This document shows, piece after piece, positions 36,707 through 44,981 of a DNA stretch of 64,000 nucleotides. A program made the translations under genes and the position numbers. The stretch is from Alistipes sp. (GTDB lineage: Bacteria > Bacteroidota > Bacteroidia > Bacteroidales > Rikenellaceae). Under the pieces are notes generated by a model. That model was not told the origin of the DNA, searched no databases, and worked only from the letters and a program-made list of their open reading frames with translations. Numbering within the stretch: the stretch's first letter is position 1; each line of letters opens with the position of its first letter. The DNA is taken from the NCBI GenBank assembly GCA_017463615.1, contig JAFTOU010000012.1, positions 44,931 to 108,930 on the forward strand, read 5' to 3'.

Positions 36707-37432
36707 ATGCAGATAATCAGAGGTTTTGACTCCCTACCAGCTATTGCGCACCCAGTTGCCACAGTAGGCTCCTACGACGGAGTTCATCTGGGACATCGTG
36801 TGCTTATAGAGCAGGTTATTGCCCGTGCAAAGCGTCGTGCAGGGCAGAGTGTTGTCATAACCTTTGAGCCACATCCGCGCATCACTTTGGGGCAAGCCGA
36901 GGGGCTGAAGATACTCTCCACTGCCGAGGAGAAGGCACTGCTGCTGGAGCAGTTGGGTGTTGATTTTATGCTTATCATCCCCTTTGACACCGCCTTTAGT
37001 CGCCTCTCGCACGAGCAGTTTATCGCCGACTACCTTATCGCCAAGTTGGGCATTGAGGAGCTTGTTGTGGGATACAACCACCACTTCGGGCATAATAAGT
37101 CGGGCGACTACGGCTACCTTGCCGAGCAGTCGCACATAGAGGTTACCCAGATAAGCCAGCAGCTGGTAGATAGCCAGAAGGTAAGCTCTACGGTTATCCG
37201 CCAAGCGATTGAGAGTGGCGATATGTCACTGGCAACGACGCTGCTGGGACATACCTATATTATAATAGGTAGTAGCGACAGCAGGGGAGCGGTGGCGGTT
37301 GATAGATACAAACTTCTTCCACCTTGTGGAGTATATAGTGCCGTAGTTGACGGCAAAAAGAGTGAAGTAAGAGTTGAGCAGAGTGAGTTTTTTTGCAATG
37401 TCAAACAGAGTAAAACAGTTATAGAACTATGA
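36707..37432 (+). CDS. ribF: RibF-like FAD synthetase domain protein with truncated riboflavin kinase part
   Basis: The 241-residue protein has an intact FMN adenylyltransferase half: VGSYDGVHLGH (20-30), FEPHPR (53-58), VVGYNHHFGH (120-129) and SSTVIR (160-165). Normal RibF is about 305-315 residues with a C-terminal riboflavin kinase domain. Here only about 60 residues remain (181-241). The hallmark G-x-PTAN kinase motif is absent, replaced by GSSDSRGAVAVDRYKLL before PPCGVYSAVV, and the last part is unlike the family. It probably makes FAD from FMN but not FMN from riboflavin. The reading frame is otherwise undisturbed. Confidence 0.8.
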   Translation: MQIIRGFDSLPAIAHPVATVGSYDGVHLGHRVLIEQVIARAKRRAGQSVVITFEPHPRITLGQAEGLKILSTAEEKALLLEQLGVDFMLIIPFDTAFSRLSHEQFIADYLIAKLGIEELVVGYNHHFGHNKSGDYGYLAEQSHIEVTQISQQLVDSQKVSSTVIRQAIESGDMSLATTLLGHTYIIIGSSDSRGAVAVDRYKLLPPCGVYSAVVDGKKSEVRVEQSEFFCNVKQSKTVIEL

Positions 37433-37836
37433 TTACACACGACACAAAGCTACGCGTGCTATACCGCGATACCGACAAGATGGGCGTTGTCTACCACGCC
37501 AACTATATTGTATTCTACGAGGCGGCTCGCAACGAGATGTTCCGCTCTATAGGACTACCATACACAATGCTTGAGCAGATGAATATCGTAATGCCTATCG
37601 TGGAGGTTGAGTCTAAGTACAAGGCCCCTGCATACTACGACGATATGCTCACTATCCGCGCAACTATCAAGGAGTTACCCGTTGTGCGTGCCATTGTGGA
37701 GTATGAGGTCTACAACGAGGCAGGTCAGTTGCTCAACACTGGAAAGACCGTTCTGGGATATGTAAACACCGAGCGTATGCGTCCTTGCCGCGCTCCTCAG
37801 CAGTTTGTAGATGAGTTGCAGAAGTACTTTGAGTAA
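37429..37836 (+). CDS. YbgC/FadM-type acyl-CoA thioesterase
   Basis: The 135-residue hotdog-fold protein has the motif YRDTDKMGVVYHANYIVFYEAAR near its start, including the catalytic Asp of the 4-hydroxybenzoyl-CoA thioesterase group. It hydrolyses acyl-CoA or acyl-ACP in the cytoplasm. Its start overlaps the ribF stop (ATGA). Substrate unknown. Confidence 0.92.
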   Translation: MITHDTKLRVLYRDTDKMGVVYHANYIVFYEAARNEMFRSIGLPYTMLEQMNIVMPIVEVESKYKAPAYYDDMLTIRATIKELPVVRAIVEYEVYNEAGQLLNTGKTVLGYVNTERMRPCRAPQQFVDELQKYFE

Positions 37837-38452
37837 TCGCGCTGTTATCGCCACCTATCTGGCACTCGTTGCCCTCTATTTCTGTCGTGGAATGTTGGGC
37901 ATAACGGGCAGCCTATGGATGGATATTACCAAAACTGCACCCGTACTCTTCCTCGGCATATCCACTTGGTTATCAGGCGGAAAGAAGCTGTTACCTGTAG
38001 CATTACTTCTATCAGCCGCGGGCGATTTGGCGGGCGAGGAGCATAGCTTCTTGATGCAGATTTCGCTCTTTGCGCTGGCACATATTGCCTACATCTTCCA
38101 CTTCGGCGCGCGGGCAGGGTTTAGTCGCCGTAAGGCTATCTATATCGCCATTTGGGCTGTCTGCCTACTGCTGATTGGCGGCTATATAATCTCGCATATT
38201 GACACCGTGGTAATCAAGGTTGCCTGCTCGGTATATATGCTACTTATCGGCACTATGGTTGCCACAACATTTACCATTCGCTCCGCCTACCGCTGGCTCT
38301 ACATCGCCTCGGCAATGCTGTTTCTATTCTCCGATAGCTGCATCGCGTGGAATAAGTTTGTAGAGCATTTTGCACACGCTGGCGTGATAATTATGTCCAC
38401 CTACTTCGCTGCGCAGGGTATCTTTGCGTGGCTCTACCTGAAAAAAGAGTAG
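37811..38452 (+). CDS. YhhN-family membrane protein (lysoplasmalogenase-like)
   Basis: The 213-residue protein has about seven to eight membrane helices and the YhhN-type conserved acidic residues (AAGDLAGE, FLFSDSCIAWNKF). Characterised relatives hydrolyse lysoplasmalogens in the inner membrane. The ATG at 37811 overlaps the thioesterase gene by 26 bases; a TTG at 37829 is the alternative. It ends the operon; a hairpin with weak T content follows. Confidence 0.85.
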   Translation: MSCRSTLSNRAVIATYLALVALYFCRGMLGITGSLWMDITKTAPVLFLGISTWLSGGKKLLPVALLLSAAGDLAGEEHSFLMQISLFALAHIAYIFHFGARAGFSRRKAIYIAIWAVCLLLIGGYIISHIDTVVIKVACSVYMLLIGTMVATTFTIRSAYRWLYIASAMLFLFSDSCIAWNKFVEHFAHAGVIIMSTYFAAQGIFAWLYLKKE

Positions 38453-38456
38453 TCAT

Positions 38457-38479
38457 TAGCATATATTGCATATATGCTA
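38457..38479. repeat. Inverted repeat after YhhN gene
   Basis: TAGCATATA / TATATGCTA with loop TTGCA is a perfect 9-bp hairpin 4 bases after the YhhN stop. AT content is high and the following bases are A-rich then TTTT, so it is a weak terminator at best. Confidence 0.45.
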
Positions 38480-38498
38480 CAAAAATTTTAGCGAAAAT

Positions 38499-38514
38499 AA
38501 CTAAGGTTTTAGTT
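38499..38514. promoter_or_regulatory. Operator 1 for BlaI-like repressor
   Basis: AACTAAGGTTTTAGTT has perfect 6-bp arms around a 4-base centre. It overlaps the -33 element of the operon promoter. Its centre is exactly 20 bases from that of operator 2. Confidence 0.7.
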
Positions 38515-38543
38515 GCAAAACTAAACATTTAGTTATACCTTTG
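38513..38543 (+). promoter_or_regulatory. Promoter of blaI-blaR1-like operon
   Basis: TTG (38513-38515) and TACCTTTG (38536-38543) with 20 bases between. One operator overlaps the -33 element and the second fills most of the spacer. The start codon is at 38574. Confidence 0.7.
38519..38534. promoter_or_regulatory. Operator 2 for BlaI-like repressor
   Basis: AACTAAACATTTAGTT has the same arms as operator 1 (AACTAA/TTAGTT) with a different 4-base centre, and lies between the -33 and -7 elements. Confidence 0.7.
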
Positions 38544-38573
38544 TAGTGGAAAATGATTTAACACACAAACAAT

Positions 38574-38945
38574 ATGAAGAACACAAGACAAGAGCTTACT
38601 CGTGCAGAGCTTGATATTATGCAGATACTTTGGCGCATTGAGAAGGGGTTTGTAAACGACATTCTGGAGGCTATGCCAGCTCCGAAGCCCGCTTACAACA
38701 CCGTATCTACCATTGTGCGCATACTTGAGAAGAAGGGCTTTGTGGCTCACAAGGCGTTTGGCAAGAGCCACGAATACTATCCCACAATCACTCGTCAGCA
38801 ATACACCAGCACCTTTATGTCGGGTGTTCTTGAGAACTTCTTTGGTGGCTCTGTGGGCAATATGGTCAGCTTTCTCTCTAACGACAAGGGCATATCCGTA
38901 AGCGAGGCAGACGAGATTATCAAGATGTTAAAGGAGAAGAGGTAG
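38574..38945 (+). CDS. BlaI/MecI-family transcriptional repressor
   Basis: The 123-residue winged-helix protein starts LTRAELDIMQILWRI and has PKPAYNTVSTIVRILEKKGF, the recognition helix and wing of BlaI/MecI/CopY repressors, then a dimerisation tail. It is expected to bind the two AACTAA-N4-TTAGTT palindromes in front of it and repress itself and the peptidase gene, with release by proteolysis by the neighbouring M56 protein. The two genes are one base apart. Confidence 0.92.
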   Translation: MKNTRQELTRAELDIMQILWRIEKGFVNDILEAMPAPKPAYNTVSTIVRILEKKGFVAHKAFGKSHEYYPTITRQQYTSTFMSGVLENFFGGSVGNMVSFLSNDKGISVSEADEIIKMLKEKR

Positions 38946-38946
38946 T

Positions 38947-40542
38947 ATGTACGCAGTTGAAACAACTATCTGTAGCGCACTATTCTACGCCCTCTACCGC
39001 CTATTTATTGAGGGTAGGGTAGCGCATCGCGTCGCAAGGGCCTATATAACTGGCTCAATGCTGCTTGCTGTGGTTATCCCACTCTTGGAACTGCCAATTC
39101 TGCCAGCGGAGAGGAGTGTTGAACTTTCCATAACGCAATTCTCTGTGATTACCCCTGCCGAGAGTACTGCGCAAGGCGATATTCAAACCGCGCAGAGCGT
39201 AGATTGGATAGCTATCCTTGTGTGGGTGTACAGCGCCATAACACTACTGTTTATGGTTCGCCTCGCGGTTGGCATTGTAAGAATTGTATCTCTACGCCGC
39301 CACTCGCACCTTATTCCGCACAAGGGCTACACGATGGCTGTAAATAGCTCTATACCAACTGTTTTCAGCTTTGGTAGAACTATCTTTACGCCTCAGGGTG
39401 AGCTCTGTGAGCAGATAGTGATGCACGAAAAGAGCCATATCGCGCACCATCACACCACCGAGCGCATACTCTTTGAGTCTCTGCGCACGCTGATGTGGTT
39501 TAACCCATTCGTTCACTTCGCTTTCCGAAGCATACAGCAGGTGCAGGAGTGGGAGGCTGATGGCGATGTGATTAGCAGTGGCTACGATATTTACGAGTAT
39601 AGACAAATCATTTTCCACCAACTCTTTGAGTATACTCCGGATATTACCTGCGGGTTGAATAGTAATTTAACCAAAAAACGATTTATTATGATGACTAAAC
39701 TAAAGATGGGCAGATATCACTATCTGCGTATATTGGCAGTAATCCCGATTGCGGTGGCTATGATTTTTGCATTCGGCAGCGTAAAAGCGCAACCAGAACA
39801 GCAGGATGTAGAGCCGACCATTGTCAAATCTTTTGACATCAAGAGCACTATAAAGATAAGCAAAGGAGGCAAGGAGATTCTGCTAAACAATCAGCCAGCT
39901 ACAATAGAGCAGCTCGTAGAGATTGTAAAGCAGGGTATTGATAGCATTGCCACAATTACGGCCGATAACGATGTTCCAATGGGCGCAGTTGCAGATGTCA
40001 AGGCAGCCCTGCGCGAGGGTGGCGTTACAAAGGTCAATTACAGCACTTCTGAGCCAACAACTCCTACTGCAACAGAGACTACAACAAAGAGCATCAAGGA
40101 GCGTAACATCCTGATTGTCAATATTGACGCCGAGGGTAATGTCACCGTCAGGGGCAAGGAGTGTAACCCGCAGCAGCTCAAGCGCACGGTCAAGGATTTT
40201 ATCCGCAACTATCACATCTACGCACTCAATACTCGCAAAATTCATATCGTTCCTAAGCGCGACGACTACTCCGAGTATGGCACCGTTGGGCTCAATATGC
40301 CAGATGGCAAGCGTATGTGTTGCACTGTAAGCAAGGGCATTGTAAGCATCTGTAGCGAGCTTCCAAAAGAGTCTGCAGCTGTTGAGAGCACATCGGCTGC
40401 GATTTACGAAGCCTTTATGGAGCTGCGCAACTACTTCTCTCGCCGCATCTACAACAGTGAGTATGCCGACCTTGACGAGGTATACAAGGCGGAGATTAAC
40501 AAAGCCGTTCCGTTAAATATTTCGCTTGCAGAGAGGCAGTAG
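38947..40542 (+). CDS. M56-family (BlaR1-like) membrane metallopeptidase
   Basis: The 531-residue protein has N-terminal membrane helices, a cytoplasmic zinc peptidase domain with HEKSH (160-164) and a later QEWEAD glutamate, and another membrane helix at about 258-276. The C-terminal region to 531 is extracytoplasmic and does not contain the penicillin-binding SxxK/KTG motifs of BlaR1, so it should sense something other than beta-lactams directly. It probably cleaves the BlaI-like repressor on signalling. No beta-lactamase gene is nearby. A terminator follows. Confidence 0.87.
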   Translation: MYAVETTICSALFYALYRLFIEGRVAHRVARAYITGSMLLAVVIPLLELPILPAERSVELSITQFSVITPAESTAQGDIQTAQSVDWIAILVWVYSAITLLFMVRLAVGIVRIVSLRRHSHLIPHKGYTMAVNSSIPTVFSFGRTIFTPQGELCEQIVMHEKSHIAHHHTTERILFESLRTLMWFNPFVHFAFRSIQQVQEWEADGDVISSGYDIYEYRQIIFHQLFEYTPDITCGLNSNLTKKRFIMMTKLKMGRYHYLRILAVIPIAVAMIFAFGSVKAQPEQQDVEPTIVKSFDIKSTIKISKGGKEILLNNQPATIEQLVEIVKQGIDSIATITADNDVPMGAVADVKAALREGGVTKVNYSTSEPTTPTATETTTKSIKERNILIVNIDAEGNVTVRGKECNPQQLKRTVKDFIRNYHIYALNTRKIHIVPKRDDYSEYGTVGLNMPDGKRMCCTVSKGIVSICSELPKESAAVESTSAAIYEAFMELRNYFSRRIYNSEYADLDEVYKAEINKAVPLNISLAERQ

Positions 40543-40555
40543 AGAGTATCAATTA

Positions 40556-40600
40556 GACAGACAAGGCGCCGAGTTTTTGGCTCCTTGTCTGTCATTTTCT
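40556..40600 (+). terminator. Terminator of blaI-blaR1-like operon
   Basis: Stem GACAGACAAGG / CCTTGTCTGTC (11 bp, extended by an inner GCC/GGC) followed by ATTTTCT. Confidence 0.8.
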
Positions 40601-40683
40601 GCCAAAGTGGCAGAGGCACAAGCTATGGCACACCCTTTGAGAGATAGAGAGCCAAAGTGCAAACAATAAAAACTTACAATATC

Positions 40684-42708
40684 ATGGCAAATATTAAGAG
40701 TGGTACAATCGGGGTGACTACCGAAAATATCTTCCCCGTAATTAAGCAGTTCTTGTACTCCGATCAGGAGATTTTCTTGCGCGAGCTTGTGGCAAACGCT
40801 GTGGATGCTACAGAGAAGCTCAAGACCCTTGTATCTACAGGCGCATACAATGGCGAACTGGGCGAGGAGGCCATCAAGGTCGCTATTGACGCTGAGGCTA
40901 AGACGCTGACAATCACCGACCGCGGTATCGGTATGACCGCCGACGAGGTTAATCGCTACATCAACCAGATTGCATTCTCAAGCGCCGAGGAGTGGGTTGC
41001 CAAGTACAAAAATCAGGCTATTATCGGACACTTTGGACTCGGCTTCTACTCTGCATTTATGGTGGCAGATAGGGTAGAGATTCTCACCCAATCCTACAAG
41101 GATGGCGCAAAGGCTGTGCGCTGGAGCTGTACTGGCTCGCCAGAGTACGAGATGGAGGAGCTTGCAGAGTCGCACGACCGTGGCACGACAATTACCCTGC
41201 ACCTCTCGGAAGATTGCGCGGAGTACACCCAGAGCAGCCGCATCAGCACTCTGCTGAACAAGTATTGCCACTTTATGGCTGTGCCGATTGTTTTTGAGGA
41301 GAAGACCATCAACAACACCGCACCGCTCTGGCGCGTAAAGCCTGCCGATATTACCGACGAGCAGTACAAGGAGTTCTACCGCGAGCTCTATCCGATGTCC
41401 GAGGAGCCGCTGTTCCACATTCACCTCAATATCGACTATCCGTTCCACCTGACGGGTATTCTCTACTTCCCTCGCATCCAGAACAACTTTGATATTCAGC
41501 GCAATAAGATTTCACTCTACTGCAATCAGGTGTTTGTAACCGACTCTGTAGAGGGTATTGTTCCCGAGTATCTTACTCTGCTGCACGGAGTTATTGACTC
41601 GCCAGATATTCCGCTCAATGTATCGCGTTCATACCTGCAGTCGGATAGCAATGTGAAGAAGATTTCGTCTTACATCACCCGCAAGGTTGCCGACCGTCTT
41701 GCCGAGCTATTCAACACCGCCCGCGAGGATTATGAGCAGAAGTGGGACGATTTGAAGATTTTTATTGAGTATGGCGTGCTTACCGACGAGAAATTTGCCG
41801 AGAAGGCGGGTCAGTTTATGCTCTGGAAGAGCATTGACGGCAAGTACTTCACAGCCGAGGAGTACCGCAACCTTATCACTGAGAATCAGACAGATAAGTT
41901 CGGCAATCTGATTATCCTCTACACCGACGATGCCGCTGGCAAGCACTCGTTTATTGAGGCTGCAAAGGCTAAGGGCTACAGCGTGCTGGAGATGAATGGT
42001 CAGCTTGATAGCCACTACATCCAGTACTATGAGAGCAAGAACGAGAAGGTGCACTTCGCCCGCATAGATAGCGATATTGTAGAGAACCTTATCCGCAAAG
42101 AGGAGGAGACTAAGATGTCGCTCTCGGATACCCAGCAGCAGATTCTCCAGACTGTATTTGACAGCGCACTACCAGAGGCTGAGAATACAATTATCAGCGT
42201 AACCTTTGAGGCTATGCCGGAGAGTAGCCAGCCGGTAGTCATCACCCGCAACGAGTTTATGCGCCGCGCAAAGGAGATGGCACGCAATGGTGGTGGTAGC
42301 TATATGGGCTTGAGCTACAACCAGATGCAGGACTTCTATACGCTAGTTATCAACGGCAATAATCCTATCATCCACACCGTGCTTGACCAGGTAGAGAAGA
42401 GCTACGGCGAGTCGCTGAAGAATATTAACGCAGCCATAGATGCCGCTCGCTCGGAGCAGAGCCGCTTTGACGAGGTTATAAAGGGCAAGAGCCACGACCA
42501 GCTCACCGAGGAGGAGAAGAGTATGCAGAGCGAGCTTGAGACCAAGCTCTCCGAGCTCACCTCGCAGCGCAACGCCCGCCTCAAAGAGATTGGCGCCGAG
42601 AATAGCACCGTCCGCCAGCTCGCCGACCTCGCCCTTCTTGAGGCAGGCCTGCTCTCCGGCGAAAAACTCTCGCAGTTCATCGCCCGCTCAATGGCTATGC
42701 TGAAGTAG
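40684..42708 (+). CDS. htpG: Molecular chaperone HtpG (Hsp90)
   Basis: The 674-residue protein has the GHKL ATPase N terminus with LVANAVDATEKL, DRGIGMTADE and GHFGLGFYSAFM, then the middle domain with FNVQRNKISLYCNQVFV-like stretch and the C-terminal dimerisation domain. It folds and stabilises cytoplasmic clients in an ATP-driven clamp cycle. The ATG at 40684 starts the conserved NIKSGTIGV segment; the frame opens ten codons upstream but lacks a family match. No TAnnTTTG promoter was found in the 140-base upstream gap. Confidence 0.96.
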   Translation: MANIKSGTIGVTTENIFPVIKQFLYSDQEIFLRELVANAVDATEKLKTLVSTGAYNGELGEEAIKVAIDAEAKTLTITDRGIGMTADEVNRYINQIAFSSAEEWVAKYKNQAIIGHFGLGFYSAFMVADRVEILTQSYKDGAKAVRWSCTGSPEYEMEELAESHDRGTTITLHLSEDCAEYTQSSRISTLLNKYCHFMAVPIVFEEKTINNTAPLWRVKPADITDEQYKEFYRELYPMSEEPLFHIHLNIDYPFHLTGILYFPRIQNNFDIQRNKISLYCNQVFVTDSVEGIVPEYLTLLHGVIDSPDIPLNVSRSYLQSDSNVKKISSYITRKVADRLAELFNTAREDYEQKWDDLKIFIEYGVLTDEKFAEKAGQFMLWKSIDGKYFTAEEYRNLITENQTDKFGNLIILYTDDAAGKHSFIEAAKAKGYSVLEMNGQLDSHYIQYYESKNEKVHFARIDSDIVENLIRKEEETKMSLSDTQQQILQTVFDSALPEAENTIISVTFEAMPESSQPVVITRNEFMRRAKEMARNGGGSYMGLSYNQMQDFYTLVINGNNPIIHTVLDQVEKSYGESLKNINAAIDAARSEQSRFDEVIKGKSHDQLTEEEKSMQSELETKLSELTSQRNARLKEIGAENSTVRQLADLALLEAGLLSGEKLSQFIARSMAMLK

Positions 42709-42736
42709 CGTTCAGTTGCACATAATGACAAAAAGA

Positions 42737-42770
42737 AGCCTGTTTACGATTGTAGACAGGCTTTGTTCTT
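42737..42770 (+). terminator. Terminator between htpG and the M15 peptidase gene
   Basis: AGCCTGTTTAC / GTAGACAGGCT (one T-G pair, 4-base loop) with T-rich flanks on both strands, so it can serve both convergent transcripts. Confidence 0.8.
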
Positions 42771-42783
42771 TTACTGAAAGGAG

Positions 42784-43482
42784 CTACTTCTCAAAATGTT
42801 GGTAATCTTTGATTGTGCGGTAGTCGCCGCCCCATTCAAAGCCGTGCTGGAGGAATAGGCGGCAGCATAGGTCGTCGCGGTCTATTTTGTATGGAAATGC
42901 GCCGTAGCGATTGACATACTCTGTAGCCGTTGCAGGTGCGACATATACTCGGTCGGGGTAGACCTTTACATAAGGGTTATAGAGTGGGTTGATATCCACC
43001 GCCATGCCTCTACTATGTGCCGAGAGGCGAGTGCCCCCAGGGGTGGGGCGGTAGTTGAACGCCGAGGAGTTGTTAGCTCGCATAGAGGCCTCGTCGTCGG
43101 CATTATACTCATCTACCAGCACCATTCGCTCTATCGGATATTCAGCCTCAAAGAGCGCGCTAAGTATCGCCACAATATCGGATGCAATGGCGCGATTAAC
43201 AACCATCTCTCCCAGTGTAATCTCGCCCTTGTCGGTAATGTGCAGAGCCTTGATATACCTCAGTTCGCCACGCGGAATAGTATACTCTGCCTTATAGCTC
43301 TTGCCCTGCATACGGGCGAAGGTCGCATCGTCTATCTCGCAGATACTAAAGTAGTTATCCACGCCCGCACGCTCCACCTCTGCACGAGATATAACGCTTC
43401 CTGCACGCCACGGATTTGGCGTACTCTGTGCATCAGCCACGACAAAGGCGAGCAGGGCGACGATAAACGATAGCACTCTCAT
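42784..43482 (-). CDS. M15-family metallopeptidase (exported)
   Basis: The 232-residue protein has a signal peptide (cleavage near VADAQS) and the M15 zinc site: His 156 and Asp 163 in SAHSRGMAVD and His 229 near the C terminus after FEWGGDYRTIKDYQ. M15C-type enzymes cut L-Ala-D-Glu or D-Ala-D-Ala bonds in peptidoglycan peptides in the periplasm. It overlaps the acyltransferase gene start/stop by one base and is the last gene before the terminator. Confidence 0.87.
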   Translation of the reverse strand: MRVLSFIVALLAFVVADAQSTPNPWRAGSVISRAEVERAGVDNYFSICEIDDATFARMQGKSYKAEYTIPRGELRYIKALHITDKGEITLGEMVVNRAIASDIVAILSALFEAEYPIERMVLVDEYNADDEASMRANNSSAFNYRPTPGGTRLSAHSRGMAVDINPLYNPYVKVYPDRVYVAPATATEYVNRYGAFPYKIDRDDLCCRLFLQHGFEWGGDYRTIKDYQHFEK

Positions 43483-44579
43483 TATCCCACGATATACTTG
43501 CCAAATGGCAGCTTAGAGATTACCAGCGCCACAACTGCGCAGATAGCGAATGTGATAGCTGTAGAGAGCAGCATTGTAAGCGGTGTAGCCAGACCCCAGC
43601 TTGTAACCAGTGCGAAGATAGCCACCAGCACAAACATGTGCATCATGTACATTCCGTAGCTGACCTTTGAGATAGGCAGAACGATATTGCGATAGAGCCA
43701 CCCCTCGCAGTTAATCTTCTTAAATACAAGGAACACAGATAGCGACATCATAGCTACGCTCACCGAGCAGAAACGCCAGCTCTGCTCCATCTGCACAGCC
43801 AAGTCAATGCTCTCGTTTACAGGATACTCCGACGGAATCTGACACCAGAACCATACAGTAGCGATAGCGTAGCCCACAATCCACATAGGCAGTGCCACAG
43901 CGATAGTCTTACGCCACGACCAATCTACATAGGTGCGGATATAGTGCGCCAGTACAACATAGCCGATAAAGCCACTGATGTAGTAGAGCGAGCCAAACTC
44001 GTTCCAGTTAGCCTCGCCGTAGACCTCGGCTCTGCCATAGAGCAGCAGTGCCAGCTGGTGCAGGAAAGGCACAAGGGTAGTGAATGCCCACGCAGCGATA
44101 AATATCTGCTCGCCACGCTTGCTCACGCGCTCAATCCACGGCGAGAAGAGCGGCATTGCCACATATACGCCGATAAGCATATATACAAACCACAGATGTC
44201 CCGAGTGCATATTGAAGTTGAGCGTCAGGTTTGCAAGGTTACCCACTCTATCTACCTCGCCACCGCCCCACATAGGCACTATGGCATAGAGGATGCTCCA
44301 CACCGCCAGCGGAATGATTATTCGCGTAAATCGGCGGCGGAAGAACGACGAAGCATCGCCCTTTAGCGGAAAGAGCAGATAGCTTGAGGTCATAATAAAC
44401 AACGGCACAGCGCATCGGAGAGCCGAGTCAAAGATAGTCACCCAGAAGGCATCGCTACTATTAGCGATATATGTACCTAAGCCACCGAGGTAGAAGGGCT
44501 CGCAAGCGTGTACAAGGATTACCATAAAGCACGCCACAACGCGCAGGTAGTCCAGAAAAACAACTCTTTGGTTATTCAT
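43482..44579 (-). CDS. Acyltransferase family 3 membrane protein
   Basis: The 365-residue integral membrane protein has about ten helices and the acyltransferase-3 opening FLDYLRVVACFMVILVHA with the conserved His. Such enzymes O-acetylate or otherwise acylate surface glycans. The ATG at 44579 starts right before this motif; the frame opens seven codons earlier. It follows trxA but a weak terminator lies between. Confidence 0.87.
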   Translation of the reverse strand: MNNQRVVFLDYLRVVACFMVILVHACEPFYLGGLGTYIANSSDAFWVTIFDSALRCAVPLFIMTSSYLLFPLKGDASSFFRRRFTRIIIPLAVWSILYAIVPMWGGGEVDRVGNLANLTLNFNMHSGHLWFVYMLIGVYVAMPLFSPWIERVSKRGEQIFIAAWAFTTLVPFLHQLALLLYGRAEVYGEANWNEFGSLYYISGFIGYVVLAHYIRTYVDWSWRKTIAVALPMWIVGYAIATVWFWCQIPSEYPVNESIDLAVQMEQSWRFCSVSVAMMSLSVFLVFKKINCEGWLYRNIVLPISKVSYGMYMMHMFVLVAIFALVTSWGLATPLTMLLSTAITFAICAVVALVISKLPFGKYIVG

Positions 44580-44598
44580 AGCATAGTAAGTATACAAC

Positions 44599-44621
44599 AA
44601 GCCCGCCCAGAGGACGGACTT
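44599..44621 (-). terminator. Probable terminator of trxA
   Basis: The minus strand forms AAGTCCGTCC / GGGCGGGCTT with two T-G pairs and loop TCT. Only a short T-rich tail (GTTGTAT) follows. Confidence 0.5.
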
Positions 44622-44636
44622 ATCAGTGAGTATCTA

Positions 44637-44951
44637 TTAGAGCAGAGCCTCAATCTTTGCAACAAGGTCATTGCGAGAGATTGCGCCTACATGCTTGTCT
44701 ACAACAGCGCCATCCTTGATAAATACGAGGGTAGGGATGTTGCGCACGCGGTATGTAGCAACTACATCGTCAGAGCTATCTACATCGCACTTACCGATGT
44801 TTACGCGGTCTGCATACTCCTCAGCAAGTTCCTCTACGATTGGAGCGATAGTACGGCAAGGACCGCACCACTCTGCCCAGAAATCAATAACTACAGGCTT
44901 GGACTGTGCCAAAATCTCCTCAAAATTCTCATTTGTAATGTTAAGTGCCAT
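44637..44951 (-). CDS. trxA: Thioredoxin
   Basis: The 104-residue protein has the active site WCGPC (28-32) and the cis-proline region RNIPTLVFIKDG. It reduces cytoplasmic disulfides with thioredoxin reductase. It lies 30 bases after dnaE with no promoter of its own seen, so it is probably cotranscribed with dnaE. Confidence 0.96.
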   Translation of the reverse strand: MALNITNENFEEILAQSKPVVIDFWAEWCGPCRTIAPIVEELAEEYADRVNIGKCDVDSSDDVVATYRVRNIPTLVFIKDGAVVDKHVGAISRNDLVAKIEALL

Positions 44952-44981
44952 AATCTTTTGTTTTTAAGTTATTTATAATTG

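Noticed and set aside
36600-36710. FMN riboswitch ahead of ribF
   Set aside because: The gene lies 1 base after rex inside an operon; no conserved riboswitch segments are present.
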